Assembly: GCA_040753075.1 (NCBI GenBank)
Contig: JBFMHA010000016.1
Location: 1-59,046, forward strand
Source: UBA6814 sp040753075
GTDB lineage: Bacteria > Desulfobacterota > Desulfovibrionia > Desulfovibrionales > Desulfovibrionaceae
DNA length: 59,046 nucleotides
Direction: 5' to 3'
Position 1 is the stretch's first letter. The number at the start of each line of letters is the position of its first letter. A program made the position numbers and the translations under genes. Shown here one piece after another: positions 17,036 to 24,801 of this stretch. The notes under the pieces are model-generated. The model searched no databases. It was not told the origin of the DNA and saw only the letters and a program-made list of their open reading frames with translations.

Positions 17036-17545
17036 CTAGCGGCCGGGCCTGGATGCTCCGCCCGCCATGATCTGCAGGTGCAGGGGGGAGAGGAAGAAGC
17101 GGAGCACGGCCTTGTCCGTGGGGACCATAGGCAGATCCAGCCGGCACAGGCCGCCATTCTCGAACTGGACTCGCACCTTGCCGCCCGAGGAGAGGAGGGC
17201 GGCGGCCACCTCGGCGAGGTTGGGCAGGTGCCCGGCCAGCAGCACGGCCTCCTTGCGGCCGTATTCCGACAGCAGGGCCAGGGTCTGGTCCGGCGGGGTC
17301 GTGGGCAGGAGGGCCTCGCTCACCAGGATGCGGTCTGCGGGGTAGCCCATGGCCTCGGCCATGATGGCCGCGGTCTGCCGGGCCCGGAGCTTGGGGCTGG
17401 CGGCCACCAGGTCGAAGGCCAGGCCCAGGCGGCGGGCGGCCTCGGCGCTCATCTCGATCTGTTCGCGCCCCACCGGGGACAGGGGCTGCTCGGGATGCAC
17501 GTCCTTGGAGAAGCAGGTGCCGTGCTGCATGAGGTAGAGTTCCAT
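17036..17545 (-). CDS. SixA-like phosphohistidine phosphatase
   Basis: A 169-aa histidine-phosphatase-family protein of the SixA branch, which can dephosphorylate phosphohistidine on phosphotransfer domains. The N-terminus MELYLMQHGTCFSKD has QHG where RHG is the textbook catalytic motif; this substitution is common in the branch. Other family elements are PLSPVGREQIEMSAEA, ASPKLRARQTAAIM and the second catalytic His in VLLAGHLPNL. Because PTS proteins are histidine-phosphorylated, SixA homologues can tune PTS flux, but nothing here shows that. Divergent from the exported-protein cluster. Confidence 0.82.
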   Translation of the reverse strand: MELYLMQHGTCFSKDVHPEQPLSPVGREQIEMSAEAARRLGLAFDLVAASPKLRARQTAAIMAEAMGYPADRILVSEALLPTTPPDQTLALLSEYGRKEAVLLAGHLPNLAEVAAALLSSGGKVRVQFENGGLCRLDLPMVPTDKAVLRFFLSPLHLQIMAGGASRPGR

Positions 17546-17737
17546 GGCCGCCTCCTGGTAATTGCAGTCCTTATCTAACAGAGCCGCGACCCGGGGGGCA
17601 AGAAGGGGAGGGCGGGAGAGTTTTCACGAATCTTGCAAGAAATGAGAGTGGCCCGGGCCGGAGAAGGCCCTCCCGGAGCGCCGCTTGCCGCAGTTCCCGG
17701 GCCCGGGTAGAGTGCAGTCTTCACCAAGGAGCCCGCC

Positions 17738-18622
17738 ATGCGTCGAGTTCTTGTCATGCTCCCGGTGGTCCTGGTCCTCTGGGCCGCCCTGCCGGCCCTG
17801 GCCCGGGATCCCGCGCCCGGGGCCTACCTGGAGAAGGTTTCGGGCGGTCGCATCGACTGGGAGGCCGGGGTGGTCTACGCCACCGGCCTGGGCGTGCCGC
17901 CCCGCGGCGCGCGCAGCGCGGCCGAGGCCCGGGCCATGGCCGCCCGGGCGGCCACGGTGGTGGCCCGGCGCAATCTCCTGGAGGTCATCAAGGGCGTGCA
18001 GGTGGACTCCACCACCACGGTGGAGAACTTCATGGTGGTTTCGGACACGGTGGTCAACGAGGTCCAGGGCTTTCTGCAGAACTCGGTGGTCCAGGACGCG
18101 ACGTATCTGTCCGACGGCGCGGTGGAGGTCACGGTAGCCGTGCCCCTGCGCGGGGCCCTGGCCGGCGCGATCATCCCCCCGGCCATTCCCTTCGCCCCCC
18201 GGAGTTCGGCCCCGCCGGCCGCGCCGGTCGAACCGAAGCCCATCCCCGAAGCCGTCCGGCCCGAAACGCCGGCCGCCCCGGCCCCGCCCACCGGCCTGCT
18301 GGTGGACGCCAAGGGACTGGGCGCGCGGCCGGCCATGACCCCCCGCATCCTGGACCAGTCCGGCCGGGAAGTCTTCGGCTCGGCCCTGGTGAGCCGCGAA
18401 TTCGCCATCCAGCAGGGCATGGCCGGCTACGCCAAGGACCCGGCCGCGGCCGCGGCCAACCCCCGGGTGGGGGGCAATCCCCTGAAGGTCAAGGCCCTGG
18501 CCGTGCAGGGCCCCTCGGGCGCGGACCTGGTCATCGCCGACGCCGACGCGGCCCGGGTGCGCGAGGCCGAGGCCGCTGCGAAGTTCCTGGAGAAGTGCCG
18601 GGTCATGATCGTCCTGGACTGA
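17738..18622 (+). CDS. Exported protein with LPP20/FlgT-N-like region
   Basis: A 294-aa secreted protein. Residues 1-22 are a signal peptide (MRRVLVMLPVVLVLW, cleavage likely after ALA). Residues about 40-145 read like an LPP20 or FlgT N-terminal domain: VVYATGLGVPPRGARSAAEA, RRNLLEVIKGVQVDS, then a VEVTVAVPL strand. A Pro-rich linker (about 155-185) leads to a C-terminal part with KALAVQGPSGADLVIADADA. An AAGGAG site precedes the ATG. It is the first of three consecutive exported-protein genes. Family membership is a resemblance only; envelope or flagellar-base function is possible. Confidence 0.62.
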   Translation: MRRVLVMLPVVLVLWAALPALARDPAPGAYLEKVSGGRIDWEAGVVYATGLGVPPRGARSAAEARAMAARAATVVARRNLLEVIKGVQVDSTTTVENFMVVSDTVVNEVQGFLQNSVVQDATYLSDGAVEVTVAVPLRGALAGAIIPPAIPFAPRSSAPPAAPVEPKPIPEAVRPETPAAPAPPTGLLVDAKGLGARPAMTPRILDQSGREVFGSALVSREFAIQQGMAGYAKDPAAAAANPRVGGNPLKVKALAVQGPSGADLVIADADAARVREAEAAAKFLEKCRVMIVLD

Positions 18623-18641
18623 GCGCAGGCAAGGAGCCCAC

Positions 18642-19793
18642 ATGTTTCGAGCATTCGTCGCCATGGTCTTGGCCCTGTCCCTGGCCGCCTGCGCCGGGGC
18701 TCCCCGCCGCCCGGCGGGGTTCATGGACACCCCGGCCCACCACGCTTCCTTGGCCGGGGACTTCCTGGACCGGGGCGAATGCGCCCAGGCCCTGGCCGAA
18801 TACGGCCTGGCCCTGGAGCTGGCCCCCCGGCACGCCCCGTCGCTGGCCGGCAAGTCGGTCGCGCTGGCCTGCCTCATGAAGCCTGAAGAAGCCGAGGCCG
18901 CCATGGACCAGGCCGAATCCGCGGCCGAGACCGACGCGGACGAGTTGGCCCTGGCCGTGTTCCGGCTGCGGCTGCTCGCAGCCCGGGCCCGCGCCGGCCT
19001 CCTGGAGCAGTCTGAACTGTCCAAGGCCGCGGCCAAAGAGTTGAAGAAAGGCGCGGCACTGGACGAGCGGCACGCTCCCCTGTATTTCCACGCCGGTGAG
19101 GCGTGGCTCGAAGCCCTGGATTTCTCCCGGGCGCAGGAGTCCTACGCCCGGGTCCTGGAGCTGGGCGGCGGCCTGGCGGAAAGCGCCAGGCAGCGCATGG
19201 ACCTGGTGTCCAAGGTGCAGCGGGCCGCTCCGGGCAGCCTGGTGGGCAAGGAGATCGCCCTGGTCCCGGCCGTCAGCCGCGCGGACATGGCCGCCCTGCT
19301 GCTGCAGGAGTTGGGCGCGGCCAAGCTCTACCGCCGCACGGCCGCGGCCCCGGCCGCGGAGTTCGTCCCTCCGGCCGGCGCGGCCAAGCCCCGCTACGAG
19401 GAGAGCGGGCCGCCCGACGCCGCGGGACACCCCCTGCGCCAGGACATCGCCCTGGTGCTGGATCTGGGAGTCAAGGGCCTGGAGCGGATGCCCGACGGCA
19501 CGTTCCGCCCCAACGAGCCCCTGACCCGGGCCGAGGCGGCCATGGTCTGGGAGGACGTCATCGTCCGGGCCACGGGCGACAAGGGCCTGGCCACCCTGTA
19601 CGTGGGCGGCGCCAGTCCCTTTGCGGATCTGGCCTCGGACCACCCGGCCTTCAACGCCGCGGTGCTGGCCACCACCCGGGGGATCATGGACGCCGGCGCG
19701 CGCAGCGGCCGGTTCGAGCCGCTGGGGCCGGTGCCCGGCGCCGACGCGCTGCTTTCGATCAAGCGCTTGAAGGATGCATTGAACGTGTTCTAG
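18642..19793 (+). CDS. Lipoprotein with TPR-like repeats and an SLH domain
   Basis: A 383-aa lipoprotein: signal MFRAFVAMVLALSLAAC with the lipobox LAAC at Cys17. Residues about 35-190 are helical and TPR-like (LAGDFLDRGECAQALAEYGL, FHAGEAWLEALDFSRAQESY). Near residue 270 there is an S-layer-homology-type element, GLERMPDGTFRPNEPLTRAE followed by AAMVWEDVI, and another partial SLH-like unit toward the C-terminus (ASPFADLASDHPAF). Such domains anchor proteins to cell-wall glycans or act as binding modules. It lies 19 bases after the LPP20-like gene and is probably co-transcribed. Confidence 0.72.
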   Translation: MFRAFVAMVLALSLAACAGAPRRPAGFMDTPAHHASLAGDFLDRGECAQALAEYGLALELAPRHAPSLAGKSVALACLMKPEEAEAAMDQAESAAETDADELALAVFRLRLLAARARAGLLEQSELSKAAAKELKKGAALDERHAPLYFHAGEAWLEALDFSRAQESYARVLELGGGLAESARQRMDLVSKVQRAAPGSLVGKEIALVPAVSRADMAALLLQELGAAKLYRRTAAAPAAEFVPPAGAAKPRYEESGPPDAAGHPLRQDIALVLDLGVKGLERMPDGTFRPNEPLTRAEAAMVWEDVIVRATGDKGLATLYVGGASPFADLASDHPAFNAAVLATTRGIMDAGARSGRFEPLGPVPGADALLSIKRLKDALNVF

Positions 19794-19842
19794 CCCGAAC
19801 GGGCGACGGCGGCAGGGCGTGCCGCCACAGGAAGGGGAGAGG

Positions 19843-20790
19843 ATGATCTTCGCGCGTGGTTTCCGGGGAGCGGCCCTGCTGGCCGCGGCCCTGTCGTTCT
19901 GGTGCGCGCCGGCAGCGGCCGCGCCCGTGGCCGTGACCTGGTCCGCGGCGGCCAACGCCACCTTGCACAGCCGGTCCGAGGCCATGGCCAAGGGCTTCCA
20001 GGAGGCGGTGACGGCCGAGGCCCTGGGCCTCCTGCCCGCGGCCCTGGCCCCGGAGCGGGCCGCCCTGCTGGCCGCATGGCTGGCCCCCCGGGCCGGGCAG
20101 TACGTGCAGAGCTATTCTGAACTGTCCACCACAGTCGCGGCCGAGGAGACCACGCTCGCCCTGGACGTGCGCGTGGACCGCCCGGCCTTGCGCCGCGTGC
20201 TGCAAAGCCTGGGGGTCTACTATACGGCCGCGGCACCGCGGCCCTTCGGCCTGGTCCTGTCGGGCGAGGCCGCCGCCCACCGGGCCGAGATATCCCGGCT
20301 GGAGGCCCTTTCCGGCCTGTACGCCGCGGAGGGGGCCAGCCCGCAACTGACCCTCGCCGCCGCGGGCAAGGCCTGGACCGGCCGGCTCGCCTCGCCGGCG
20401 GGCGAGACCGAGTCCGCAGGCGAGAGCCTGGATGCGGTATGGCTGGACCTCTGGGGCCGTCACTTCTCCAGTCCCGAGGCCCAGGCCGGGGTCCTGGACC
20501 GTCTGGTGCTGCGGGTGGACGGCTGGTTCGCCCCGGACGGGATCAGGGATTTCGACGCCGAACTGCGCGCCTTCGAGGGGGTGGAGTCCGCGGTCCTGGA
20601 CCGGGTCATCCTCACTCCCACCGGGGCCTCGGCCGTCTGGCGGGTGCGGACGCCCAATCCCGGCTCCCTGCGCACCCGCATGGAGGGGTATATCCCGGGC
20701 CGGGGCCTGACGTACGCTCTGGACGCTCCGGCCCAGGAAGCTCCGGACCAGCCCGGACACCCGGAGCCAGCCCTGCCGCAGGGGCAGTAG
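19843..20790 (+). CDS. Exported protein of unknown function
   Basis: A 315-aa protein from the ATG at 19843, chosen over a GTG at 19819 because a purine-rich GGGGAGAGG site sits directly upstream. Residues 1-26 are a signal peptide (MIFARGFRGAALLAAALSFW, cleaved near AAA). The mid region YVQSYSELSTTVAAEETTLA leading to a LDVRVDRPALRRVLQSLGVY strand recalls DUF2066/FlgT-like folds, and the C-terminal third contains VDGWFAPDGIRDFDAELRAF, suggesting a repeated alpha/beta secretion-type domain. No catalytic motif seen. Third gene of the exported cluster, followed by a terminator. Confidence 0.55.
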   Translation: MIFARGFRGAALLAAALSFWCAPAAAAPVAVTWSAAANATLHSRSEAMAKGFQEAVTAEALGLLPAALAPERAALLAAWLAPRAGQYVQSYSELSTTVAAEETTLALDVRVDRPALRRVLQSLGVYYTAAAPRPFGLVLSGEAAAHRAEISRLEALSGLYAAEGASPQLTLAAAGKAWTGRLASPAGETESAGESLDAVWLDLWGRHFSSPEAQAGVLDRLVLRVDGWFAPDGIRDFDAELRAFEGVESAVLDRVILTPTGASAVWRVRTPNPGSLRTRMEGYIPGRGLTYALDAPAQEAPDQPGHPEPALPQGQ

Positions 20791-20794
20791 GTCC

Positions 20795-20833
20795 GTTTTC
20801 CGGGTCGGGCTGGAAAACCAGTTTTGTTTTTTA
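20795..20833 (+). terminator. Rho-independent terminator after the exported-protein cluster
   Basis: GTTTTCC and GGAAAAC arms (20795-20801, 20812-20818) with a 10-base loop, followed by a T-rich tail TTTTGTTTTTT. The same AT-rich block (to about 20855) may supply promoter elements for the phosphatidyltransferase downstream, with TATTCT as a possible -10. Confidence 0.65.
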
Positions 20834-20906
20834 AGAAAAAAAACTATTCTACGGTGTATGGTTACGTGACATCCATTCCCTGAGTGCTTGGGAGCGGCAT
20901 CGAGCC

Positions 20907-21503
20907 ATGACCGAAAGCGACGGCGCCAGCAACTGGAATCTGCCCAACGCCATAAGCCTGGTGCGCATCCTGCTCACCCCGGTGTTCCTTGCCGCCTTCT
21001 GGAGCGGCCGCATGGACTGGGCCCTGGGAGCCTTCGTCCTGGCCGGGGTCAGCGACGCCCTGGACGGGACCCTGGCCCGCCTGCTCAAGCAGCGAACCGC
21101 CCTGGGCGCCATACTCGACCCCCTGGCGGACAAGTTCCTCCTGGTGGCCGCCTATTTATCCCTGGGCCTGGCCGGCTGGCTGCCCGCCTGGGTGGTGGCC
21201 CTGGTCCTGGCCCGGGACCTGGTGATCCTGGGCGGCCTCTGGGTGTTGCGCCGTTCCGGGGTGGACGTGCGGGCCAACATCTGTCCGGCCTGGGCCAGCA
21301 AGTGCAACACCGTGGCCCAGATCGGCCTGGTCTTCTGCGTCATGCTGTCCCGGGGCTTCGGCCTGGACATCCTCCCCTGGGAGTTGTTCTTCCTGCACTC
21401 CGTGGCGGTGCTCGCCGCGGTTTCCGGCGGCCAGTACGTGCTGCGCGGCTGGGCGCTGCTCTCGGAGCGGCACGGCCGCCGTCCCCCGGACATGGGCCAA
21501 TGA
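20907..21503 (+). CDS. CDP-alcohol phosphatidyltransferase (PgsA-like)
   Basis: A 198-aa integral membrane enzyme of phospholipid synthesis, most like phosphatidylglycerophosphate synthase. The family signature D-x2-DG-x2-AR-x8-G-x3-D-x3-D is complete: SDALDGTLARLL followed by GAILDPLADK. The N-terminal WNLPNAISLVRILLTPVFLA is also typical of PgsA, and four to five hydrophobic helices follow. Cytosolic active site with CDP-diacylglycerol donor; glycerol-3-phosphate is the likeliest acceptor, but other CDP-alcohol activities cannot be excluded. Confidence 0.86.
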   Translation: MTESDGASNWNLPNAISLVRILLTPVFLAAFWSGRMDWALGAFVLAGVSDALDGTLARLLKQRTALGAILDPLADKFLLVAAYLSLGLAGWLPAWVVALVLARDLVILGGLWVLRRSGVDVRANICPAWASKCNTVAQIGLVFCVMLSRGFGLDILPWELFFLHSVAVLAAVSGGQYVLRGWALLSERHGRRPPDMGQ

Positions 21504-21504
21504 A

Positions 21505-21536
21505 AAGGCCCGGCCCCGTTGCCGGGGGCGGGCCTT
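21505..21536. terminator. Bidirectional terminator between pgsA-like gene and tatA
   Basis: A 14-bp stem (AAGGCCCGGCCCCG with CGGGGGCGGGCCTT, one mismatch) with a TTGC loop, sitting between convergent genes. CTTCCTT follows on the plus side, and the A-rich 5' flank gives TTTTC on the minus side. Confidence 0.75.
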
Positions 21537-21560
21537 CTTCCTTCGGAGCGGGAGGGGAGA

Positions 21561-21764
21561 CTAGTCTTCCTTCTTCTCCGGCTTCTCCGGCTTGGATTCC
21601 TTGGGGGTCACGTCGATCTCTTCGGGCTCGTTGGTGGCCTTCTTGAAATTGCTGATGGCCTTGCCGATGCCGCCGCCGATCTCGGGCAGCTTCTTGGCCC
21701 CGAAGATCACCAGGACGATGACCAGGATAATCAAGAGTTCGGGCAAGCCGATTCCACCGATCAT
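21561..21764 (-). CDS. tatA: Sec-independent translocase subunit TatA
   Basis: A 67-aa pore-forming subunit of the twin-arginine export system. Start at the ATG at 21764, 7 bases after GGAGGT; a GTG three codons upstream lies too close to that site. Architecture is classical: short periplasmic N-terminus, a single transmembrane helix LPELLIILVIVLVIFGAKKL with the FGAKKLPEIG hinge, an amphipathic helix GGGIGKAISNFKKA, and an acidic/Lys-rich tail. No tatB or tatC is adjacent in this window. Confidence 0.93.
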   Translation of the reverse strand: MIGGIGLPELLIILVIVLVIFGAKKLPEIGGGIGKAISNFKKATNEPEEIDVTPKESKPEKPEKKED

Positions 21765-21871
21765 GTGCCGCACCTCCGTGCTGGGTTGTGAGGCCTATAC
21801 ACTCGCCCCCAAGGCAGGTCAAGGCGAAGTCCGCCCGAGGCTGGACAGGAGCGGGCCTTGCCCGTAAAGAG

Positions 21872-22291
21872 ATGGCCTGCCCGGCAGCGCGAACCCACAT
21901 GCCCGCCAGTTTCCACCACATGCCCGCCGCGGCCTGCGCCTTCCACGTCCAGGACCGCTGCCTCTACCCGGAGCGCCTGAACCCCGGCCTGGACCAGTCG
22001 TGGCGCTGTGTGGTCTGGCGGGAATGGGAGGCGGACTTCGACGCCTTCCTGCACCGGGCCGAGGCCTTTTCGCTGGACGACGACGCAGCAAGCCGGCTGT
22101 GGGCCAAGCGCCAGGCCCGGCTGCTGGCCGCCGCCCGCACCTGTCCCGACTTCACCCCGGGCGGGGAAGGGCCGGTGGGCTGCGTCCGGGACCTGGAGTT
22201 GCTCTGCCTGGGCAAACTGCCCGCATGCGCCGGCCGGTGCGTCAACTACCGGCCCGGCCGCGCCTCGGAGGAGAATGCGCATGAGCCATGA
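21872..22291 (+). CDS. Small cysteine-containing protein of unknown function
   Basis: About 139 aa if translation starts at the ATG at 21872; an ATG at 21899 is equally possible, and neither has a convincing ribosome-binding site. The protein has seven or so cysteines in the pattern CAFHVQDRCLYPERLNPGLD, then a WRCVVWREWEADFDAFL helix, CPDF, CVRDLELLC and a terminal CAGRCVNYRPG. The spacing suggests a metal or cluster-binding fold, but no known family is recognised. Its stop overlaps the next gene's start, so it belongs to an operon with the 283-aa protein and the HAD phosphatase. Confidence 0.55.
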   Translation: MACPAARTHMPASFHHMPAAACAFHVQDRCLYPERLNPGLDQSWRCVVWREWEADFDAFLHRAEAFSLDDDAASRLWAKRQARLLAAARTCPDFTPGGEGPVGCVRDLELLCLGKLPACAGRCVNYRPGRASEENAHEP

Positions 22292-23132
22292 CACGCTGCT
22301 ACTGAACTTCCCGGCCCTGCACCCGGAGCTGGCCGGCCCCGGCGGGCTGCCCCTGCCCGCCGGCCTGCTCTTCCTGGGGTGCGGGCTGCACCCTGCGGAG
22401 CCGACCCGGGTCACGCCCGCTGACCTGCCCCTGGACCCGGCGCTCGCCCGCAAATGGTTGGCCGAGGCCCTGGCCTACGGCGAACAGTTCGCCACCCCGG
22501 GCGAACTGGCGGCCCAAGCCCTGGGCGTGCGGGAGGACTTCCCCGCAGGCGGGACTGCGGCCATCCGCGCCGAACTCCTGGCCCGGGAGAGGCCGGCCGA
22601 TCCCGCGGACGTCGCCGCCGCGGCGCTCCTGGAAGCCCGGGCCCGGGCCCAGGCCCTGCTGCTCCTGGCCGATGCGGCCGAGGAGCGGGCCCTGGAGATC
22701 GCCGGCCTGGACCAGGGCCTTGCCCGGTCCATGGCCGATTTCTCCGAGAGTCTTGGGCTCGGCGACGAGGACTCGGCGCAGGATGAACTGGGCCTGCCCG
22801 ACGCCGGCCTGGCGGTCCGGGATTCGGTGTACGAGGAGTACGCCCTGCCCTGGCGCATGGCGCTGGAGGCCTTCTGGACCCTGGCCCCGCAAGGGGCGGC
22901 GCTGTTCACCGCGGACCCGGCGGTGGCCGCCTCCTGGGTGGAGGAGGGACAGCCCCTGGAGCCCGCGGACGAGACAGAGGCTGCCCGGCTCTTCCCCCAG
23001 GGCCTGCCCGGCGGGGCGCGGCTGCTCAGCGCCCGGCTGGCCGGCGCGGCGCTCCTGGGTCGCGCCGCCGCGGGCAAACCCTGGCTGGCGGCCGAGCGCA
23101 CCGTGTACGCCCTGGTGGACGGCGCCTGGTAA
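22281..23132 (+). CDS. Uncharacterised Ala-rich 283-aa protein
   Basis: Begins at the ATG at 22281, 8 bases after GGAGG; an ATG at 22275 is too close to that site. It overlaps the upstream gene by 11 bases. The N-terminus LLFLGCGLHPAEPTRVTPAD is followed by long helices rich in Ala, Leu and Glu (ALLEARARAQALLLLADAAE) and an acidic middle. No signal peptide, membrane segment or motif of a known enzyme is visible. Cytosolic scaffold or regulatory function is possible. Shares a TAATG junction with the HAD phosphatase gene. Confidence 0.55.
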   Translation: MSHDTLLLNFPALHPELAGPGGLPLPAGLLFLGCGLHPAEPTRVTPADLPLDPALARKWLAEALAYGEQFATPGELAAQALGVREDFPAGGTAAIRAELLARERPADPADVAAAALLEARARAQALLLLADAAEERALEIAGLDQGLARSMADFSESLGLGDEDSAQDELGLPDAGLAVRDSVYEEYALPWRMALEAFWTLAPQGAALFTADPAVAASWVEEGQPLEPADETEAARLFPQGLPGGARLLSARLAGAALLGRAAAGKPWLAAERTVYALVDGAW

Positions 23133-23833
23133 TGGTGCTCTGCGGCGACTTCACCCCGGCCGATATGCTGGCCCCGGTGCGCGGGCTGGTCTTCGACTGC
23201 GACGGGGTGCTCTTCGATTCCTACGGGGCCAACACCCTGTACTACAACCTTATCCTGGAGGGGATGGGCCTCCCGCCCATGACCCCGGAGCAGGAGCACT
23301 TCATCCACTCCGCCACGGTGCTCGACTCCCTGGCCTGCATCGTGCCCCGGGGCCGCATGGACGAGGCCCTGGCGGTTCGGTCCGGGATCGATTACCGCCG
23401 GGTGCTGCCGGCCATGACGCCCGAGCCCGGGCTCTACCCCCTGCTGTCCTGGGCACTGGCCGCGGGCTACCGCATGGGAGTGTTCACCAACCGCATGACC
23501 ACCATGGACATGGTGGCGGACATCTTCGGCCTGCGCCCATATTTCAAGCCGCTGCTCAACGCCTCCCTGGTGCGGCCCAAGCCCCATCCCGAAGGCCTGC
23601 ACCGCATCCTGGCCGCCTGGGGCATGAAGCCCGGCGAGATCGCGTTCCTGGGCGACTCCAGGGTGGACGAGCACACCGCCCGGGCCGCCGGCGTCCGCTT
23701 CTGGGCCTACCGCAGCGAAACCCTGGCCGCGGACCTGCACATTCCCGACTACTACGCCCTGCGCCGGGCCTTGGCCCGGGTCCGGGACGCCGAAGCGCGC
23801 CGCGGCGTCGGACCAAAGCCCCCGGAAATTTGA
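23132..23833 (+). CDS. HAD-superfamily phosphatase
   Basis: A 233-aa HAD hydrolase starting with the A of the preceding stop (TAATG). Motif I is LVFDCDGVLFDS, followed by a helical cap; motif II is GVFTNRMTTMD, motif III the Lys in LVRPKPHPEGL and motif IV IAFLGDSRVDEHTAR. Layout matches phosphoglycolate-phosphatase-like enzymes that act on small phosphorylated metabolites. Translational coupling to two unknown genes suggests a shared but undefined pathway. Confidence 0.85.
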   Translation: MVLCGDFTPADMLAPVRGLVFDCDGVLFDSYGANTLYYNLILEGMGLPPMTPEQEHFIHSATVLDSLACIVPRGRMDEALAVRSGIDYRRVLPAMTPEPGLYPLLSWALAAGYRMGVFTNRMTTMDMVADIFGLRPYFKPLLNASLVRPKPHPEGLHRILAAWGMKPGEIAFLGDSRVDEHTARAAGVRFWAYRSETLAADLHIPDYYALRRALARVRDAEARRGVGPKPPEI

Positions 23834-23925
23834 GCTTGATACTTCATACGGGATGTGCGAACCATTCTCTCATCCGGCCGTGACGCCTTGGAACACGGCC
23901 GAATGCTCTGCGACCTGGAGGATGA

Positions 23926-24219
23926 ATGGATCTCTTGGTGCAGGCCATCGCCCAGATACTGGACATGGCCCTCACGGCGTACATGTGGGTGGTGATCATT
24001 TCCGCGGTCCTGTCCTGGGTGAATCCAGACCCGTACAATCCCATTGTCCGCATTCTGCGCAACCTCACCGAGCCGGTGTTCTGGAAGGTGCGCAAGCTGA
24101 TTCCCTTCGCGGTGGTGGGCGGCCTGGACCTCACCCCGGTGCTGGTGATCTTCGCCATTTATTTCGTGCGGATATTTGTGGTGGGCAACCTCTTCCGCCT
24201 GGCCATGCATTTGGCCTAG
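23926..24219 (+). CDS. YggT family membrane protein
   Basis: A 97-aa protein with two YGGT-type hydrophobic segments: AYMWVVIISAVLSWVNPDPY near the N-terminus and DLTPVLVIFAIYFVRIFVVG near the C-terminus, separated by the conserved NPIVRILRNLTEPVF stretch. YggT proteins are linked to membrane or division-site organisation and osmotic stress, without a defined activity. GGAGG lies 4 bases upstream of the ATG. The yggT-yggU (DUF167) order is widely conserved. Confidence 0.9.
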   Translation: MDLLVQAIAQILDMALTAYMWVVIISAVLSWVNPDPYNPIVRILRNLTEPVFWKVRKLIPFAVVGGLDLTPVLVIFAIYFVRIFVVGNLFRLAMHLA

Positions 24220-24228
24220 GGGCGGGCC

Positions 24229-24510
24229 TTGGCCGCGCCCGCATACGTCCGGTCCCTGGGGCCGGGGGTGTGGACCGCGGAGGTCCGGGTCCAGCCCGGG
24301 GCGAAGAAGAATGCGGTGGAAGGGCTCCTGGGCGACCGGCTCAAGCTGCGCATCGCGGCCCCGGCCGTCGAGGGCAAGGCCAACAAGGCGGTGGTGGAGT
24401 TTCTGGCCCGGGTGCTCAAGGTGAGGAAGTCCCAGGTGAGCATCCTCCGGGGCGAGACGAGTCGAGAGAAAACCGTGCGCGTCGAGGCCGATGCGCCGGA
24501 GTGGCCATAA
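24229..24510 (+). CDS. DUF167/YggU family protein
   Basis: A 93-aa protein starting at a TTG at 24229, behind a GGGGCGGG stretch; no ATG is available upstream. The family core is present: VRVQPGAKKNAVEGLLGDRL, LRIAAPAVEGKANKAVVEFL and VSILRGETSREKTVRVE. It directly follows yggT, the usual arrangement. Function of YggU proteins is not established. Confidence 0.88.
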   Translation: MAAPAYVRSLGPGVWTAEVRVQPGAKKNAVEGLLGDRLKLRIAAPAVEGKANKAVVEFLARVLKVRKSQVSILRGETSREKTVRVEADAPEWP

Positions 24511-24566
24511 GGCCTTCCGGAACGGCCCATAGGCATACAACCCCATACACTTCAAGGAGCGCGTCA

Positions 24567-24797
24567 ATGGAACCCCGCGAACTGGAACTCATTGACAAGT
24601 ACAGCGAGAAGAACGCCGAGCTCAAGACCCTATGGGAAGAGCACCAGCTATATGAAAAGCAGTTGGAGAAACTGGAGAAGAAGCCGTATCTCACCCCCAG
24701 CGAAGAGAACGTAGTACGCGACATCAAGAAAAAGAAGCTGGCGGGAAAGACAAAGATGCAGGCTATACTGGATAGGTACAAAAATCGGGAGGAATGA
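24567..24797 (+). CDS. DUF465 (YdcH-like) small helical protein
   Basis: A 76-aa, highly charged two-helix protein with an AAGGAG site before the ATG at 24567. The pattern LIDKYSEKNAELKTLWEEHQ then LEKLEKKPYLTPSEENVVRD and IKKKKLAGKTKMQAIL is the DUF465/YdcH signature, a helical hairpin that usually self-associates. Its role is unknown. It ends 4 bases before ilvB, so the branched-chain genes may be read from a promoter upstream of this gene. Confidence 0.85.
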   Translation: MEPRELELIDKYSEKNAELKTLWEEHQLYEKQLEKLEKKPYLTPSEENVVRDIKKKKLAGKTKMQAILDRYKNREE

Positions 24798-24801
24798 AGC
24801 C

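Noticed and set aside
17036..17545. Inactive SixA because RHG is replaced by QHG
   Set aside because: QHG occurs regularly in this branch and the second His (LLAGHLPN) is intact, so loss of function is not supported.
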